IMG/VR virus record: IMGVR_UViG_3300000956_000002 | Span: 1 to 64,000 of that record | Length of the DNA: 64,000 nucleotides | Strand: one strand, 5' to 3' | From: a virus | Shown: positions 40,828-48,695 of the stretch, piece after piece | How the letters are laid out: the number at the start of each line of letters is the position of its first letter | Position numbering within the stretch: position 1 is the first letter of the stretch | Position numbers and translations under genes: made by a program | Notes under the pieces: generated by a model | What the model was told of the DNA's origin: nothing | What the model saw: the letters and a program-made list of their open reading frames with translations, nothing else | Database searches by the model: none

Positions 40828-41934
40828 TTATTCTTTTCGTTTCAACTGTGGTTCCGGTTTCTCGCCGACCTCGACGCACCCGTCTAAAATCTGATCCATC
40901 ATTTCGTCCAGCGCCTTGCCGTAAAGCCCCGTCGCTTTCCAGATCAGCCCTTTGAGCCCACGCGCTTCCTCGCCGTGCTTCTTCGTTTCCTTCTTCGCCT
41001 CGCCCTTCGTGATGCCGCATTCCTGCTGGAAATCTTTGAGCGTCACGCCCAGAGCTTTCACGCGTTCAAATACCTCCGGCAATTCGACGATGGTTTCACG
41101 TGGTGTGCCGTCCTTCAGAAAATAACCAGGCACGTCCTCGTTGGCTTTTAGACGCCTTTTGGCTTCAGCGCGCAAATCGTTCACGATCGCTTCGATGCGT
41201 GGAATGAGCCCAAGATGGACTGAAAGTTCAGCGCCGGTTAGTGCTGGAATTGTTGACGTATCTGTTCTCGATACAGCCAAATTTAGATTCAAGCGTTCAG
41301 GACAACGGAGGCGCGCGCGGCAATACTTGCATTGGCGTTCACCGGGAACCCGCGGCGCATCCGGTATCTCGGCCGCAGCGATGATCTCCTGAATCTTCAG
41401 CAGCGCAGCGCCAGCGGTTTCCAGCGTGTAGGTCGCCGTCTCTTTGATGGCCCCGAAGCGCGGGATAATCGCGACCGTTACCTCAGCAACCCCGTATTTG
41501 TGAATCACGAGGATTGCCAACGTCGCCAACTGCGGATTCTCTGGCGCTGTCGTGACCGGCAGAAACCCGGATTTGAAATCGATGCACAGCGCTTTTCCGT
41601 CCTTCAAATAAACGCGGTCAGGCTGGCCGGAGAAGTCGTCGTTAAACCAGATTCGCTCTTCGGCGATGAAGTTGTTCGTATCAAACCCATGCCGCTCCAC
41701 GAGTTGATGCGCCTTGCGGCTCATGTGCTCGTAGGTGGATTGTTCTTCGCTAGACAGTTCGAGTAGCGCCTCAGTGTCACCCGCCAAGGCCGCGTGGATT
41801 CGTATCCCAGATTCCTTCACGTCCTCGGCGGCGTCGAGTTCTGGAAGTCCCTCCTGAGCATTGCGCGATCCAGGGCAGAGATATGCCTGCTCCACGGCAC
41901 TCGCGCTCATTTTTCCTTGACGTGGGTCGCTCAT
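40828..41934 (-). CDS. PD-(D/E)XK (DUF2800-like) nuclease
   Basis: 368 residues. The start at 41934 (MSDPRQGKMSASAVEQAYLC) is preferred because it follows the upstream stop by one base. Landmarks are SGQPDRVYLKDGKALCIDFKSG (the D-x-K core), a C-terminal CKYCRARLRCPE Cys cluster like those of RecB/Cas4-type iron-sulfur nucleases, and a helical tail. DUF2800 proteins occur in phage recombination operons. Its partners here are the Rad50-like ATPase and a putative annealing protein, so a role in DNA end processing is likely. Confidence 0.75.
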   Translation of the reverse strand: MSDPRQGKMSASAVEQAYLCPGSRNAQEGLPELDAAEDVKESGIRIHAALAGDTEALLELSSEEQSTYEHMSRKAHQLVERHGFDTNNFIAEERIWFNDDFSGQPDRVYLKDGKALCIDFKSGFLPVTTAPENPQLATLAILVIHKYGVAEVTVAIIPRFGAIKETATYTLETAGAALLKIQEIIAAAEIPDAPRVPGERQCKYCRARLRCPERLNLNLAVSRTDTSTIPALTGAELSVHLGLIPRIEAIVNDLRAEAKRRLKANEDVPGYFLKDGTPRETIVELPEVFERVKALGVTLKDFQQECGITKGEAKKETKKHGEEARGLKGLIWKATGLYGKALDEMMDQILDGCVEVGEKPEPQLKRKE

Positions 41935-41935
41935 G

Positions 41936-43237
41936 TTATTTCGCCACCATCCCATCTTCAATGACTACGGAAACCTCTCCGCCGGTTGAAACGCGCTCCA
42001 TCCATACCTGCGCGTCGTTCTTGGCTGCGATGTCGGCAACCATGGCCAAGCTTTCCTCGTCGAGAAGCGAGCCGTCCCGAATAAGGAGCACGCGCAATTT
42101 CGGATTCAATGCGAGCCCAATGGCGATCGATACTTTTGTCTGGTCAGCGGAACTTGCCTGAGAAAATGGAATGCCATTGAAAACAACGTTTCCGCTCGCG
42201 TCGAAACTGAGTCCGGGAATCGGATACTTCGCGTCGGATATCGCCTTCGTTTTTTCAGCTTCAATGGCTTCGAGGCGTGCGGTCAGATCGTCCGCCTTCT
42301 TTTGTTTTTCAGCGTGCTTCTGAGCGGTTGTGGCTCTCTCTTTATTCTTGCGGACCTTCTGGTTTGTTTCGGCAGCCGTGTTGGCTTTGGTTACGAACGG
42401 CGCGAGGTCGATATCCACCAAAGCAGCAACCTCTGCTTCCGTTACAGCGATTAATTTCTTTTGCTCGTCAATATCCTCGACTGCGACGGCCCGCTGGGTT
42501 TCCAGTTCTTTGATGGCCTGGACGAGTTCTTCGATTTGTGCGCGTTTGTCCGAAATTTGTGAGTCAAATGTTGCGAGTCCGCGTTCACTATTCGCAGCGT
42601 CGATTTTTGATTGTTCAAGGCGGGCTCGCCGTCGGGCGTTCAGCGCATTCTTCTCCGATGCTGCTTGCTGCTCCTTAAGGATATCAGCCGTAGAAACTTC
42701 CTCGTCAGGAACGCCGTCGAATTTCGGGTTCGCATCGAGGGCGATCTTGAGAGCTTTCGCTTCCCGATTTACTGCTGTTCGTTCGTCGTAAAGCGACTTG
42801 TATTCGGTATCCTGTTTCGAAAAGTCGAGGCCGACCAATCTGCGAAGCGTTTCCGCCTGGGTGTCAGCGCGGCGGGCGAATTCCAAAGGGTCGAAGCTGA
42901 GTGTTCCGACAAGCTTATCAAGAATAGACTGCGGGCTCGGAAACTTAGCTCCTTCCTTATTTGTGACGACGAGGTTGGTTCCGCCAGCAGCGGTGAACGT
43001 TCTCTTCACGATCAACTCGCCAAGGTCGATCACAACCTCCGCGTTCGGCTGACCGTCGCGCACGGGCTTCTGTGGAAGAGTTGAACCTCCGCCAAGCCCA
43101 TACATTATCGAGTCGAGGACCGACGACTTCCCTTGGCCATTCCTTCCGCCAATGACGACGACGTTTCCATCCGGTGTGATTTCAACCGCAGAAAGACGTT
43201 TAACGTTCTGCGAGTGAAGCCTAATTATTTTGCTCAT
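41936..43237 (-). CDS. Rad50/SbcC-like ATPase
   Basis: 433 residues. The N terminus has a Walker A motif GGRNGQGKSSVLDSIMYGLG near residue 32. A long coiled-coil middle runs from about 130 to 330 with many Glu/Lys/Ala. The C-terminal part has an ABC-type signature FSQASSADQTKVSIAIGLAL and a Walker B-like LRVLLIRDGSLLDEE. It is short for Rad50 or RecF, as phage forms are. It overlaps nothing and lies directly upstream of the nuclease, so the two probably form a repair or recombination complex. Confidence 0.8.
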   Translation of the reverse strand: MSKIIRLHSQNVKRLSAVEITPDGNVVVIGGRNGQGKSSVLDSIMYGLGGGSTLPQKPVRDGQPNAEVVIDLGELIVKRTFTAAGGTNLVVTNKEGAKFPSPQSILDKLVGTLSFDPLEFARRADTQAETLRRLVGLDFSKQDTEYKSLYDERTAVNREAKALKIALDANPKFDGVPDEEVSTADILKEQQAASEKNALNARRRARLEQSKIDAANSERGLATFDSQISDKRAQIEELVQAIKELETQRAVAVEDIDEQKKLIAVTEAEVAALVDIDLAPFVTKANTAAETNQKVRKNKERATTAQKHAEKQKKADDLTARLEAIEAEKTKAISDAKYPIPGLSFDASGNVVFNGIPFSQASSADQTKVSIAIGLALNPKLRVLLIRDGSLLDEESLAMVADIAAKNDAQVWMERVSTGGEVSVVIEDGMVAK

Positions 43238-43261
43238 GATCTATGGGGTTGATTTTTGATT

Positions 43262-44380
43262 TTACGGTTGAACCGCTTTCAGAATTTCCTCCTTGGCACC
43301 GAGAATCACCTTGGCCTGCTGCATCGTCAGGTCGGTAACATCGGCGGCGCTTTCAGCCCACGTACCAAATTCGCGCGCAACGGCGGCTTGAATCTGCCCC
43401 CATCCGAGATTGTTTTGAACCAACCACTCCGAGAGGCGGGTTTTATCGTTCGCCAGCGCATTGGCCGGTGGGGTCGCGGGCTCGGCCTTCTTTTCCGTTT
43501 TGGCTGCGGGTTCTTTCGGTGGTTCCGCCGCAGGTTTCGTTTCAGCCGGCGGTGGAGTTTCGGTCTTGGACTTGTCGGCGCCGAAGATTCCGGCCTTCGC
43601 TTCCTTTTGAGGCAACGGGAAGGCGGATTCGATAGTAGTTTGCCCATCCTTAATCGCAGACCGAAGTCCGGTGAGAGTTTCCAAATCTTCGAGGTCGATT
43701 TCCTCAATGCCCTTCCGATCAAGCGCGAACAAGATCCGATCCAACGTCACGCCCATTTTAGTGAAAACTTCGATGGCTTTGTCGCGGCGCTCGTTCAAGG
43801 TTTTGGCGTCACCGATAGCGACACGCTTCGCTGCCTCGTAAACCGGCTTCACAAGGACACCAGGCACTACTTTAAATATGGCATCGCGCAGGGCGATGGC
43901 AGAGCAGGCATTGGTCGCGAGATTGATGTCATCGGAATCGGGGCGTTCTTTGAACTTCTTTTTTGTGACAGTCCGGCGCTTCTCAATGCTGATCGCGGAA
44001 TTCTTCTCAAGATCGTGGCATACCGCCTGGATGATTACGTGTGGGTCATCCGTGATGTTGGTTCCGACGATACGGCTGGCCGCGCGTAAATTGCCGTAGC
44101 ACGACAAGGCTATTTCAGCGAGTCGGATAGAAGGACCTTTGATGAATTTCTTGGAGCCATCGTCGTTTTTCCCGCGAGGTAAACTGTAAAAGCACGCCTC
44201 CGCTGTTTCCACATCAAGGGTTGCCATTGTAAGCATCTCCTTTTTGACCTGGGCGATACTGCGAGGGTATTTGCGCGCAGTCGCAATCTGCACATCTATC
44301 TGTGCGCGCTCCATAGCCTCCACTGCTGATGGGGAAGCGGGCATAAGTTCGGCGTCAATTGTCTCGGGTTGATCATTCAT
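43262..44380 (-). CDS. Putative single-strand annealing/recombination protein
   Basis: 372 residues. The first 230 residues (AQVKKEMLTMATLDVETAEA, FIKGPSIRLAEIALSCYGNL, EKRRTVTKKKFKE, VVPGVLVKPVYEAAK) form a folded domain that, from its operon and pattern, resembles phage proteins annotated as recombination or annealing proteins. The rest is a Pro/Lys/Ala linker and a C-terminal helical bundle (LSEWLVQNNLGWGQIQAAVA). I do not recognise the family with certainty. The gene order with ATPase, nuclease and SSB favours recombination. Confidence 0.5.
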   Translation of the reverse strand: MNDQPETIDAELMPASPSAVEAMERAQIDVQIATARKYPRSIAQVKKEMLTMATLDVETAEACFYSLPRGKNDDGSKKFIKGPSIRLAEIALSCYGNLRAASRIVGTNITDDPHVIIQAVCHDLEKNSAISIEKRRTVTKKKFKERPDSDDINLATNACSAIALRDAIFKVVPGVLVKPVYEAAKRVAIGDAKTLNERRDKAIEVFTKMGVTLDRILFALDRKGIEEIDLEDLETLTGLRSAIKDGQTTIESAFPLPQKEAKAGIFGADKSKTETPPPAETKPAAEPPKEPAAKTEKKAEPATPPANALANDKTRLSEWLVQNNLGWGQIQAAVAREFGTWAESAADVTDLTMQQAKVILGAKEEILKAVQP

Positions 44381-44489
44381 ATAGTTTCGATTTTGAAATT
44401 GATGCTGGTTCTACTCGTGTTTCAACCTCTCGGCTGTCCAAGCCCGACAGAACGTTGCGGTAATCGCTAACTTGGAAAATTGTCATCAT
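44373..44489 (-). CDS. Small hypothetical peptide, 38 aa
   Basis: Reads MMTIFQVSDYRNVLSGLDSR and ends SKSKLYE. It overlaps the HTH gene stop and the start of the downstream gene (ATGAATGA), filling the gap exactly. A second ATG lies 3 bases downstream. No function. Confidence 0.45.
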   Translation of the reverse strand: MMTIFQVSDYRNVLSGLDSREVETRVEPASISKSKLYE

Positions 44490-44803
44490 TTCTTTGGATG
44501 CGCGCGGAAGTAACGTTCGTGGCCGGCTTCAATCAGTGTTCTTGGGTGAAAACGAAATTCATTTCCGAATTCGATGGCCGGAATTTTGTTCTTTCTCGCG
44601 AGGGTATTCAGCGTCTTAACACTGCACTGAAGCCATTCGGCAGCCTGTTTCGATGTCAGCGTGGCATCCAATTGCGCTTCCACTAGGCCGGCGCCTTTGA
44701 AAAGCGAGGCGAGTCGGGTCAGTAACTTCAACGCTTCGGCGGTCGAAATGGGATCGGCCGTCAAAGTCGTTTTCAGTTCTTCCGCGTGCATCGCCTCGCT
44801 CAT
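44486..44803 (-). CDS. Excisionase/MerR-type HTH protein
   Basis: 105 residues. The segment LTSKQAAEWLQCSVKTLNTL, followed by ARKNKIPAIEFGNEFRF and HPRTLIEAG, is the winged HTH of the excisionase/MerR-like family (HTH_17). Such proteins bind DNA and often act as directionality factors in excision or as regulators. A partner integrase is not in the window. It lies at the upstream part of the leftward recombination operon. Confidence 0.65.
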   Translation of the reverse strand: MSEAMHAEELKTTLTADPISTAEALKLLTRLASLFKGAGLVEAQLDATLTSKQAAEWLQCSVKTLNTLARKNKIPAIEFGNEFRFHPRTLIEAGHERYFRAHPKK

Positions 44804-44823
44804 AGGTCCCCACCTGTTTCGCT

Positions 44824-45612
44824 TTATCCTGCGACCAAAAACGGAGTGAGTTTAACTTCGTTGGCGATCGTGGCCCAAATGGAGCGACGAACATCTTCGA
44901 GCAGCGCCGTGCGGCGAATGATCTCGAAATTGAACGTCAACTTTCCTTCGACCAGATCGTAACGGAGCCGAATATCCACCAGGCGCGCAGGTTCGCCTTC
45001 GAGGATCGGAACTTGAATCTGGAACACTGACGGGATTTCAAGGTCGCCACGTTGACCGGCCTTGCCGACGGTCGTTTTCTCGTAGGCCAGTGAAACGTCG
45101 CCATTCTCCAGTCGAATGCCGCTCTTGAAGTTTGAGCTTTGTTCGGCGTGAAGCGTCCGCGCGATGTCCAGCATTTCGCCGCCGGATGGGGCCACGAAAT
45201 CAGCCGTATTGTCCTCGACGAACTCCGCGAACTGCCGCTGATTCATGTTCTGCTTGTTTCGATCATCCCAGGTTTTCCAGCGGTCGGAATAGGTGACGAT
45301 GAACTCGGCGCTGTGTTCAGCCCAACGCGGTTCGTCCGGCGTTGGGGCGTCAATCAACGCCAATGCGCTGCCGCCGCGGCGAACATGGATCTCCGTGCCA
45401 GCGCGCTTGAAGTGGTTCACGTATTCGATGAACGACGCCAAGGCGAGCAGCTTCATGGCGCGCTTGGTGCGCAGCGGATTCGGCAGGAACTTTTCCAGGT
45501 CCTCCACGCGGTTGTCGTGCTTAACGATGACGTACGGGTGGCGTTGAATTTCATCACTCGACTTCGCGCGCAGAACCAAATCTTCGAACTTCTCAACAAA
45601 TGTTTCGTCCAT
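44824..45612 (-). CDS. DUF2303 family protein
   Basis: 262 residues. Family-type features are DNRVEDLEKFLPNPLRTKRA, FIEYVNHFKRAGTEIHVR, AEHSAEFIVTYSDRWKTWDD, FAEFVEDNTADFVAPSGGE, and ASLAYEKTT-like SLAYEKTTVG. DUF2303 (YfdQ-like) proteins are common in temperate phages near recombination genes and have no established function. The start at 45612 is a single ATG followed by an acidic helix. Confidence 0.7.
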   Translation of the reverse strand: MDETFVEKFEDLVLRAKSSDEIQRHPYVIVKHDNRVEDLEKFLPNPLRTKRAMKLLALASFIEYVNHFKRAGTEIHVRRGGSALALIDAPTPDEPRWAEHSAEFIVTYSDRWKTWDDRNKQNMNQRQFAEFVEDNTADFVAPSGGEMLDIARTLHAEQSSNFKSGIRLENGDVSLAYEKTTVGKAGQRGDLEIPSVFQIQVPILEGEPARLVDIRLRYDLVEGKLTFNFEIIRRTALLEDVRRSIWATIANEVKLTPFLVAG

Positions 45613-45619
45613 AGTTCCT

Positions 45620-45997
45620 TTATTGGTTCACCGCGCGTTGCATCGGTTGTTCGTTCTGCGCTTCAGCGCCATCAACGACGGCGAACATTTCCGTCTGCTT
45701 TGGATCATCGCGCTGGAGCCCGCCATCCTCGGTGTCGAACATTGTCGTCGCCTTCGGATCGAGTTTGGGAACCTTCGGCTCACAAACAGCCGTGATTTCG
45801 ATGGCGTCAGCGCTAGGCCGAAGCGTCATCTCAATTTTGAGTTTCCCTTTCTTGCCGGTTTTCCGAACTTGCTTCACAAGGTCGGCCAATGTCTGGCTCG
45901 CTTCCGCGACCAGCGCGCCACGCCGAAGTTCGCAAAGGGTTTTCGCGAACGAATTCGACGGAGCAATTTCCGCAGGTGGAGTTTTACTGTTTTTCAT
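45620..45997 (-). CDS. Conserved-type phage protein, 125 aa
   Basis: Starts MKNSKTPPAEIAPSNSFAKT. A helix (SFAKTLCELRRGALVAEASQ) and beta strands (KLKIEMTLRPSADAIEITAV) suggest a compact fold, with an acidic Gln-rich tail. It resembles, in layout, small proteins found next to DUF2303 in other phages; no function. It is the second gene of the leftward operon after the immunity switch. Confidence 0.55.
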   Translation of the reverse strand: MKNSKTPPAEIAPSNSFAKTLCELRRGALVAEASQTLADLVKQVRKTGKKGKLKIEMTLRPSADAIEITAVCEPKVPKLDPKATTMFDTEDGGLQRDDPKQTEMFAVVDGAEAQNEQPMQRAVNQ

Positions 45998-46010
45998 GTT
46001 TTCGAAAGTG

Positions 46011-46070
46011 ACTACGGCTTACGGACCAAAAAGAAATGACTTGCGTAATATACGAAACGATGTATCGTAA
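46011..46070. promoter_or_regulatory. Degenerate operator half-sites
   Basis: CTACGGCTTACGGAC near 46012, CGTAATATACG at 46044..46054 (inverted 4-bp arms) and ATCGTAAATTAC at 46064 all lie in the 74-base gap between the 46072 gene and the 45620 gene. They are weaker versions of the palindrome and could tune the leftward operon. Confidence 0.4.
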
Positions 46071-46071
46071 A

Positions 46072-46275
46072 TTACTTGGATGACGGTTTGCTCATCTCTT
46101 TGAGCATGTCCTTCTCATCCTTTGCGACTTGCGTGAGCACAGCACGATCACAATACGGCCCGATAGATTCGCCTTTGTGTGCGGCGACAACGGACGCGCG
46201 TCGGTGCGTTTCCAGCGCAAGGTTGACTGTGATGTTTGGGTTCTTTCGTTCCTCAGCAGGGGTGAGCTTTCGCAT
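46072..46275 (-). CDS. Small RHH-like regulator of the immunity region
   Basis: 67 residues. NITVNLALETHRRASVVAAH (strand and helix) and the following helix look like a ribbon-helix-helix. It is divergent from the HTH repressor across a shared operator, the place where Cro-type regulators are found. It is the first gene of the leftward early operon. Role inferred from position. Confidence 0.5.
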   Translation of the reverse strand: MRKLTPAEERKNPNITVNLALETHRRASVVAAHKGESIGPYCDRAVLTQVAKDEKDMLKEMSKPSSK

Positions 46276-46290
46276 ATCGTTAAACGGACT

Positions 46291-46316
46291 TTCCGTAATT
46301 TACGGATTTACGTCAA
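46291..46316. promoter_or_regulatory. Immunity-region operator and leftward -35
   Basis: TTCCGTAATTTACGGA at 46291..46306 is almost the perfect palindrome, followed by another TTTACG. On the minus strand TTGACG (46316..46311) lies just upstream of it, so the operator sits where the -10 and spacer of the leftward promoter would be. It is between the two divergent regulatory genes. Confidence 0.65.
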
Positions 46317-46345
46317 CACCTTTTTGAAGAAAATTTTTTAAGCCT

Positions 46346-46735
46346 ATGCCTGAAATCAATATAATCCTCAAACATGCCAGAAAATCGCGGGAATTAACGC
46401 TCGCACAGGTGTCGAAAGACACCGGAATACCACTCACGACACTGAACAGTTGGGAGCGCGGGGCGAATTTTCCGCGCGGGAAAAATCGGGAAATCATCGC
46501 GGAATACTATAAGATGCCGAAGGAATCGCTCGATTATTCGCTGGTGAACTCATCTGGTGGCCGAGAGTTCGATATTGGGCAAATCTCGCAGGCCATGGCT
46601 CAATCTGAATACGAGACAAGGCCAGTGATGCTTCATAAGTCTTACTGGAAAATGGCGGAAGATGTTCGAAAGAGCGCTGGCGACGTGGATTTCAATGAGA
46701 TGTTCGCGCGGCTTCTGAAGGCTGAGAGCAAGTAA
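46346..46735 (+). CDS. HTH (Xre-type) repressor
   Basis: 129 residues. Residues about 5 to 55 contain LKHARKSRELTLAQVSKDTG, IPLTTLNSWERGANFPRG, a typical lambda-cI/Xre HTH with NSWERG in the recognition region. The C-terminal part (about 75 to 129) is not a LexA-like protease; it is helical and may dimerise. Short repressors without a protease domain are common. It is divergent from the early operon, with the strongest operators of the family on one side, so it is the best candidate to bind the dispersed palindromes. Confidence 0.7.
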   Translation: MPEINIILKHARKSRELTLAQVSKDTGIPLTTLNSWERGANFPRGKNREIIAEYYKMPKESLDYSLVNSSGGREFDIGQISQAMAQSEYETRPVMLHKSYWKMAEDVRKSAGDVDFNEMFARLLKAESK

Positions 46736-46790
46736 GTAGGCATTCGGCCACGCGTTGGATTTTCCAGCAGAAGAAAGTTTCGATTTTCTC

Positions 46791-46833
46791 TTGCTTCGGA
46801 GTTTCCGTAGTATACGATTTACGGAAATTTACG
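46791..46833 (+). promoter_or_regulatory. Promoter-like pair with overlapping operator
   Basis: TTGCTT (46791..46796), 16 bases, TACGAT (46813..46818), with TTTCCGTA at 46802 and TTTACGGAAATTTACG at 46818..46833 as operator halves. It would drive the HNH gene and the glycan cassette. The half-site overlaps the start codon region, so repression is likely. Confidence 0.5.
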
Positions 46834-46834
46834 C

Positions 46835-47308
46835 ATGGAGCCAATCAAGCCAATAGCACCGCCAGAAAGTAAAGACGGAAAGTTTCTGTGGAGATTTTGG
46901 TCGAAAGTCGAAAGGAAAGGTGAATGTTGGACCTGGATAAAGCCGGCGATTAACGGCTACGGATATTTTTGGTTTAAAGGGAAATGGATGCTGGCTCACA
47001 GGGTTTCGTATTTTCTAAAAACAGGAATTTTCTTAGACGGGCTCGTTCTTGATCACTTGTGCAGAAACAGAGCTTGCGTAAATCCAGACCATCTTGAGCC
47101 GGTAACTCAGAGGGAAAATGTACTTCGCGGAATTGGGCCGGTCGCTAAGAACAACGCTAAAACACACTGCAAGCGAGGACATCTACTCGAAGGGGAAAAT
47201 CTCATCAGATGCTCTGCGTTGAAGGGGTGGAGGATTTGCAAGAAGTGCGTGGCGGAGAAGCAGTCAAAAAGATACTTCGAAAAAAAGAAACAAAAGAAAC
47301 ATGCCTGA
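46835..47308 (+). CDS. HNH endonuclease (HNH_3 type)
   Basis: 157 residues. The pattern FWSKVERKGECWTWIKPAIN, GYGYFWFKGKWMLAHRVSYF, LVLDHLCRNRACVNPDHLEP and NVLRGI is the HNH_3 homing-nuclease motif with its catalytic His (DHLC) and metal-binding Cys/His; the C-terminal CKRGH...CKKC pair is a second knuckle. It is the first gene after the repressor, overlapping the next gene by 8 bases. Confidence 0.85.
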   Translation: MEPIKPIAPPESKDGKFLWRFWSKVERKGECWTWIKPAINGYGYFWFKGKWMLAHRVSYFLKTGIFLDGLVLDHLCRNRACVNPDHLEPVTQRENVLRGIGPVAKNNAKTHCKRGHLLEGENLIRCSALKGWRICKKCVAEKQSKRYFEKKKQKKHA

Positions 47309-48695
47309 AATACTTCAAGACGATCTCGAAACCGATTATCAAAAGTCGCTGGCCGTCATAGCGGCGGATAAGAAGGCGAGCGTCAAACATCTTCAGCAGC
47401 GGCTCAAGTTAAGTTACGGGCGAGCGGCGCAAATCATGGCCAAGCTGGAGCGGGATGGAATCCTGGCGCCACCGCAAAAAGGCCAGGCCCGTGAGATTTT
47501 GTTCGATAAAATCGATGCTTTACTGCTTTCGTCCGCGTCCCCATCCGAGGCTCCACGTGTTCTAGCCGACGATGGAAAAGTCAGCAATTCGACTCCACCT
47601 CAGGTTGATTCCCCTGAGGCACTGACAGGCGCGGACGCTTCTTTAGTGGGCGGGTGGCGGAATGGAGACGCAGCCCTAGAAAAGCGGGAGGGCACCCCTT
47701 CCGCAATCGCCGGAAACGAAACGGGTCGCTCCCAATGCGATACGGCGGTTGAAAAGGGGTCGCAATCAATTGCAGGTTCGAGTCCTGCCCTGTCCACCAA
47801 TCCTATCAAGTTGTGCGTCATCGCATACCTGCCGAAGCCCAGCGAAAAATTCCATACGCTGGCGTTCCTCGAAAACCTGAAGCGCAATCCGCCGGCCCAT
47901 GACCTCATCACGTTCAGCGATTGCCCGGATTTTGGTGAGTATGGGAAGCCGACGGTGCGACTGGATTTGGAAGGCAAAAAATCGATCGAGGAATACTTCC
48001 CTGACTTGAAGGAGAAGGTTCACGGATTCGCCAACATTGCTTTCTATCTGGCCTTTTGCATCGCATGGAAAAACGGCTTCTCCCATTTCTTGTATGCCGA
48101 GATGGATTGCAGGTTTAGGAACAGAGGCCCGGATGGTTCGGTCAAGTGGGACGAATTTCTCGTCGCTGAATTCCTCGACGCCCAGGACGAAAGGCCGGTC
48201 GAACTCGTCGTTGGCGGAACGATGATGGTGGATAATCCGTATCGATCTGACGCGGAGACAGCGCAACGAACGAAGGAGTTGCTGGCTAAGTGGAATCCGA
48301 ATCTTACCAGCCGTGCTCCGAAGGAACGCAATAAGCCGATTGCCTGTCGAGCGCAACGAGGCGTCAAAGACAACACTTCGATGGTTGGCTGCAATGGCGC
48401 GGGAGCCGTTTACTCGGTTGCTGGACTTCGGGCGCTCTTTCCGGAAATCAAAAACTTTTCTGGCGCGACAGGGACCATAGCGACGTTCGCGAAAAACGGT
48501 TTGCCGTTCGATTGGGAAATCGCAAAACGACTTTGGTCAAGATACAAGTCCGCGGCCTTCGATTATGTCGCTCACCTGCCTTCAGAGTTCAGTTCGTTTG
48601 GTGACTCTGTTTCAACTGAGGACGAGCGGATGGACATGCTTAGAACGGCAAAGTGCGTTCTAGTTCATCCCGTTAAATCCCGCATTATTGAATAA
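47301..48695 (+). CDS. FtsK-gamma-like domain joined to a glycosyltransferase-like protein
   Basis: One open frame of 464 residues with two unlike parts. Residues about 8 to 70 (DYQKSLAVIAADKKASVKHL, then LKLSYGRAAQIMAKLERDGI and AREIL) match the winged-helix gamma domain of FtsK, which binds KOPS DNA. Residues about 170 to 460 (LCVIAYLPKPSEKFHTLAFL, YAEMDCRF with a D-x-D-like site, VVGGTMMVDNPYRS, MVGCNGAGAVYSVAG) look like a GT-A-type glycosyltransferase. The link between them is low complexity and covers a tRNA-like segment at 47648..47799. The frame may have been opened across an insertion; the second protein might begin near 47812 instead. Confidence 0.55.
   Translation: MPEILQDDLETDYQKSLAVIAADKKASVKHLQQRLKLSYGRAAQIMAKLERDGILAPPQKGQAREILFDKIDALLLSSASPSEAPRVLADDGKVSNSTPPQVDSPEALTGADASLVGGWRNGDAALEKREGTPSAIAGNETGRSQCDTAVEKGSQSIAGSSPALSTNPIKLCVIAYLPKPSEKFHTLAFLENLKRNPPAHDLITFSDCPDFGEYGKPTVRLDLEGKKSIEEYFPDLKEKVHGFANIAFYLAFCIAWKNGFSHFLYAEMDCRFRNRGPDGSVKWDEFLVAEFLDAQDERPVELVVGGTMMVDNPYRSDAETAQRTKELLAKWNPNLTSRAPKERNKPIACRAQRGVKDNTSMVGCNGAGAVYSVAGLRALFPEIKNFSGATGTIATFAKNGLPFDWEIAKRLWSRYKSAAFDYVAHLPSEFSSFGDSVSTEDERMDMLRTAKCVLVHPVKSRIIE
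47648..47799 (+). other. tRNA-Leu/Ser-like element with a large insert
   Basis: The 5' piece GGGCGGG-TG-GCG-loop-CGC reads as acceptor strand and D arm. The 3' piece has a T arm (GCAGG-TTCGAGT-CCTGC), acceptor strand CCTGTCC, discriminator A and CCA. The two acceptor strands pair completely with two G:U pairs. Between them lie about 100 bases that do not give a normal anticodon arm: GCCCT/AGGGC has an 11-base loop, and hairpins TTCCG/CGGAA and GTCGC/GCGAT follow. It is therefore a degenerate or interrupted class II tRNA, or a tRNA-like structure. It is within an open frame. Confidence 0.4.

Noticed and set aside
47648-47799. Group I intron in a tRNA gene
   Set aside because: The insert of about 100 bases is too short to hold a group I core, and the expected splice context was not found.
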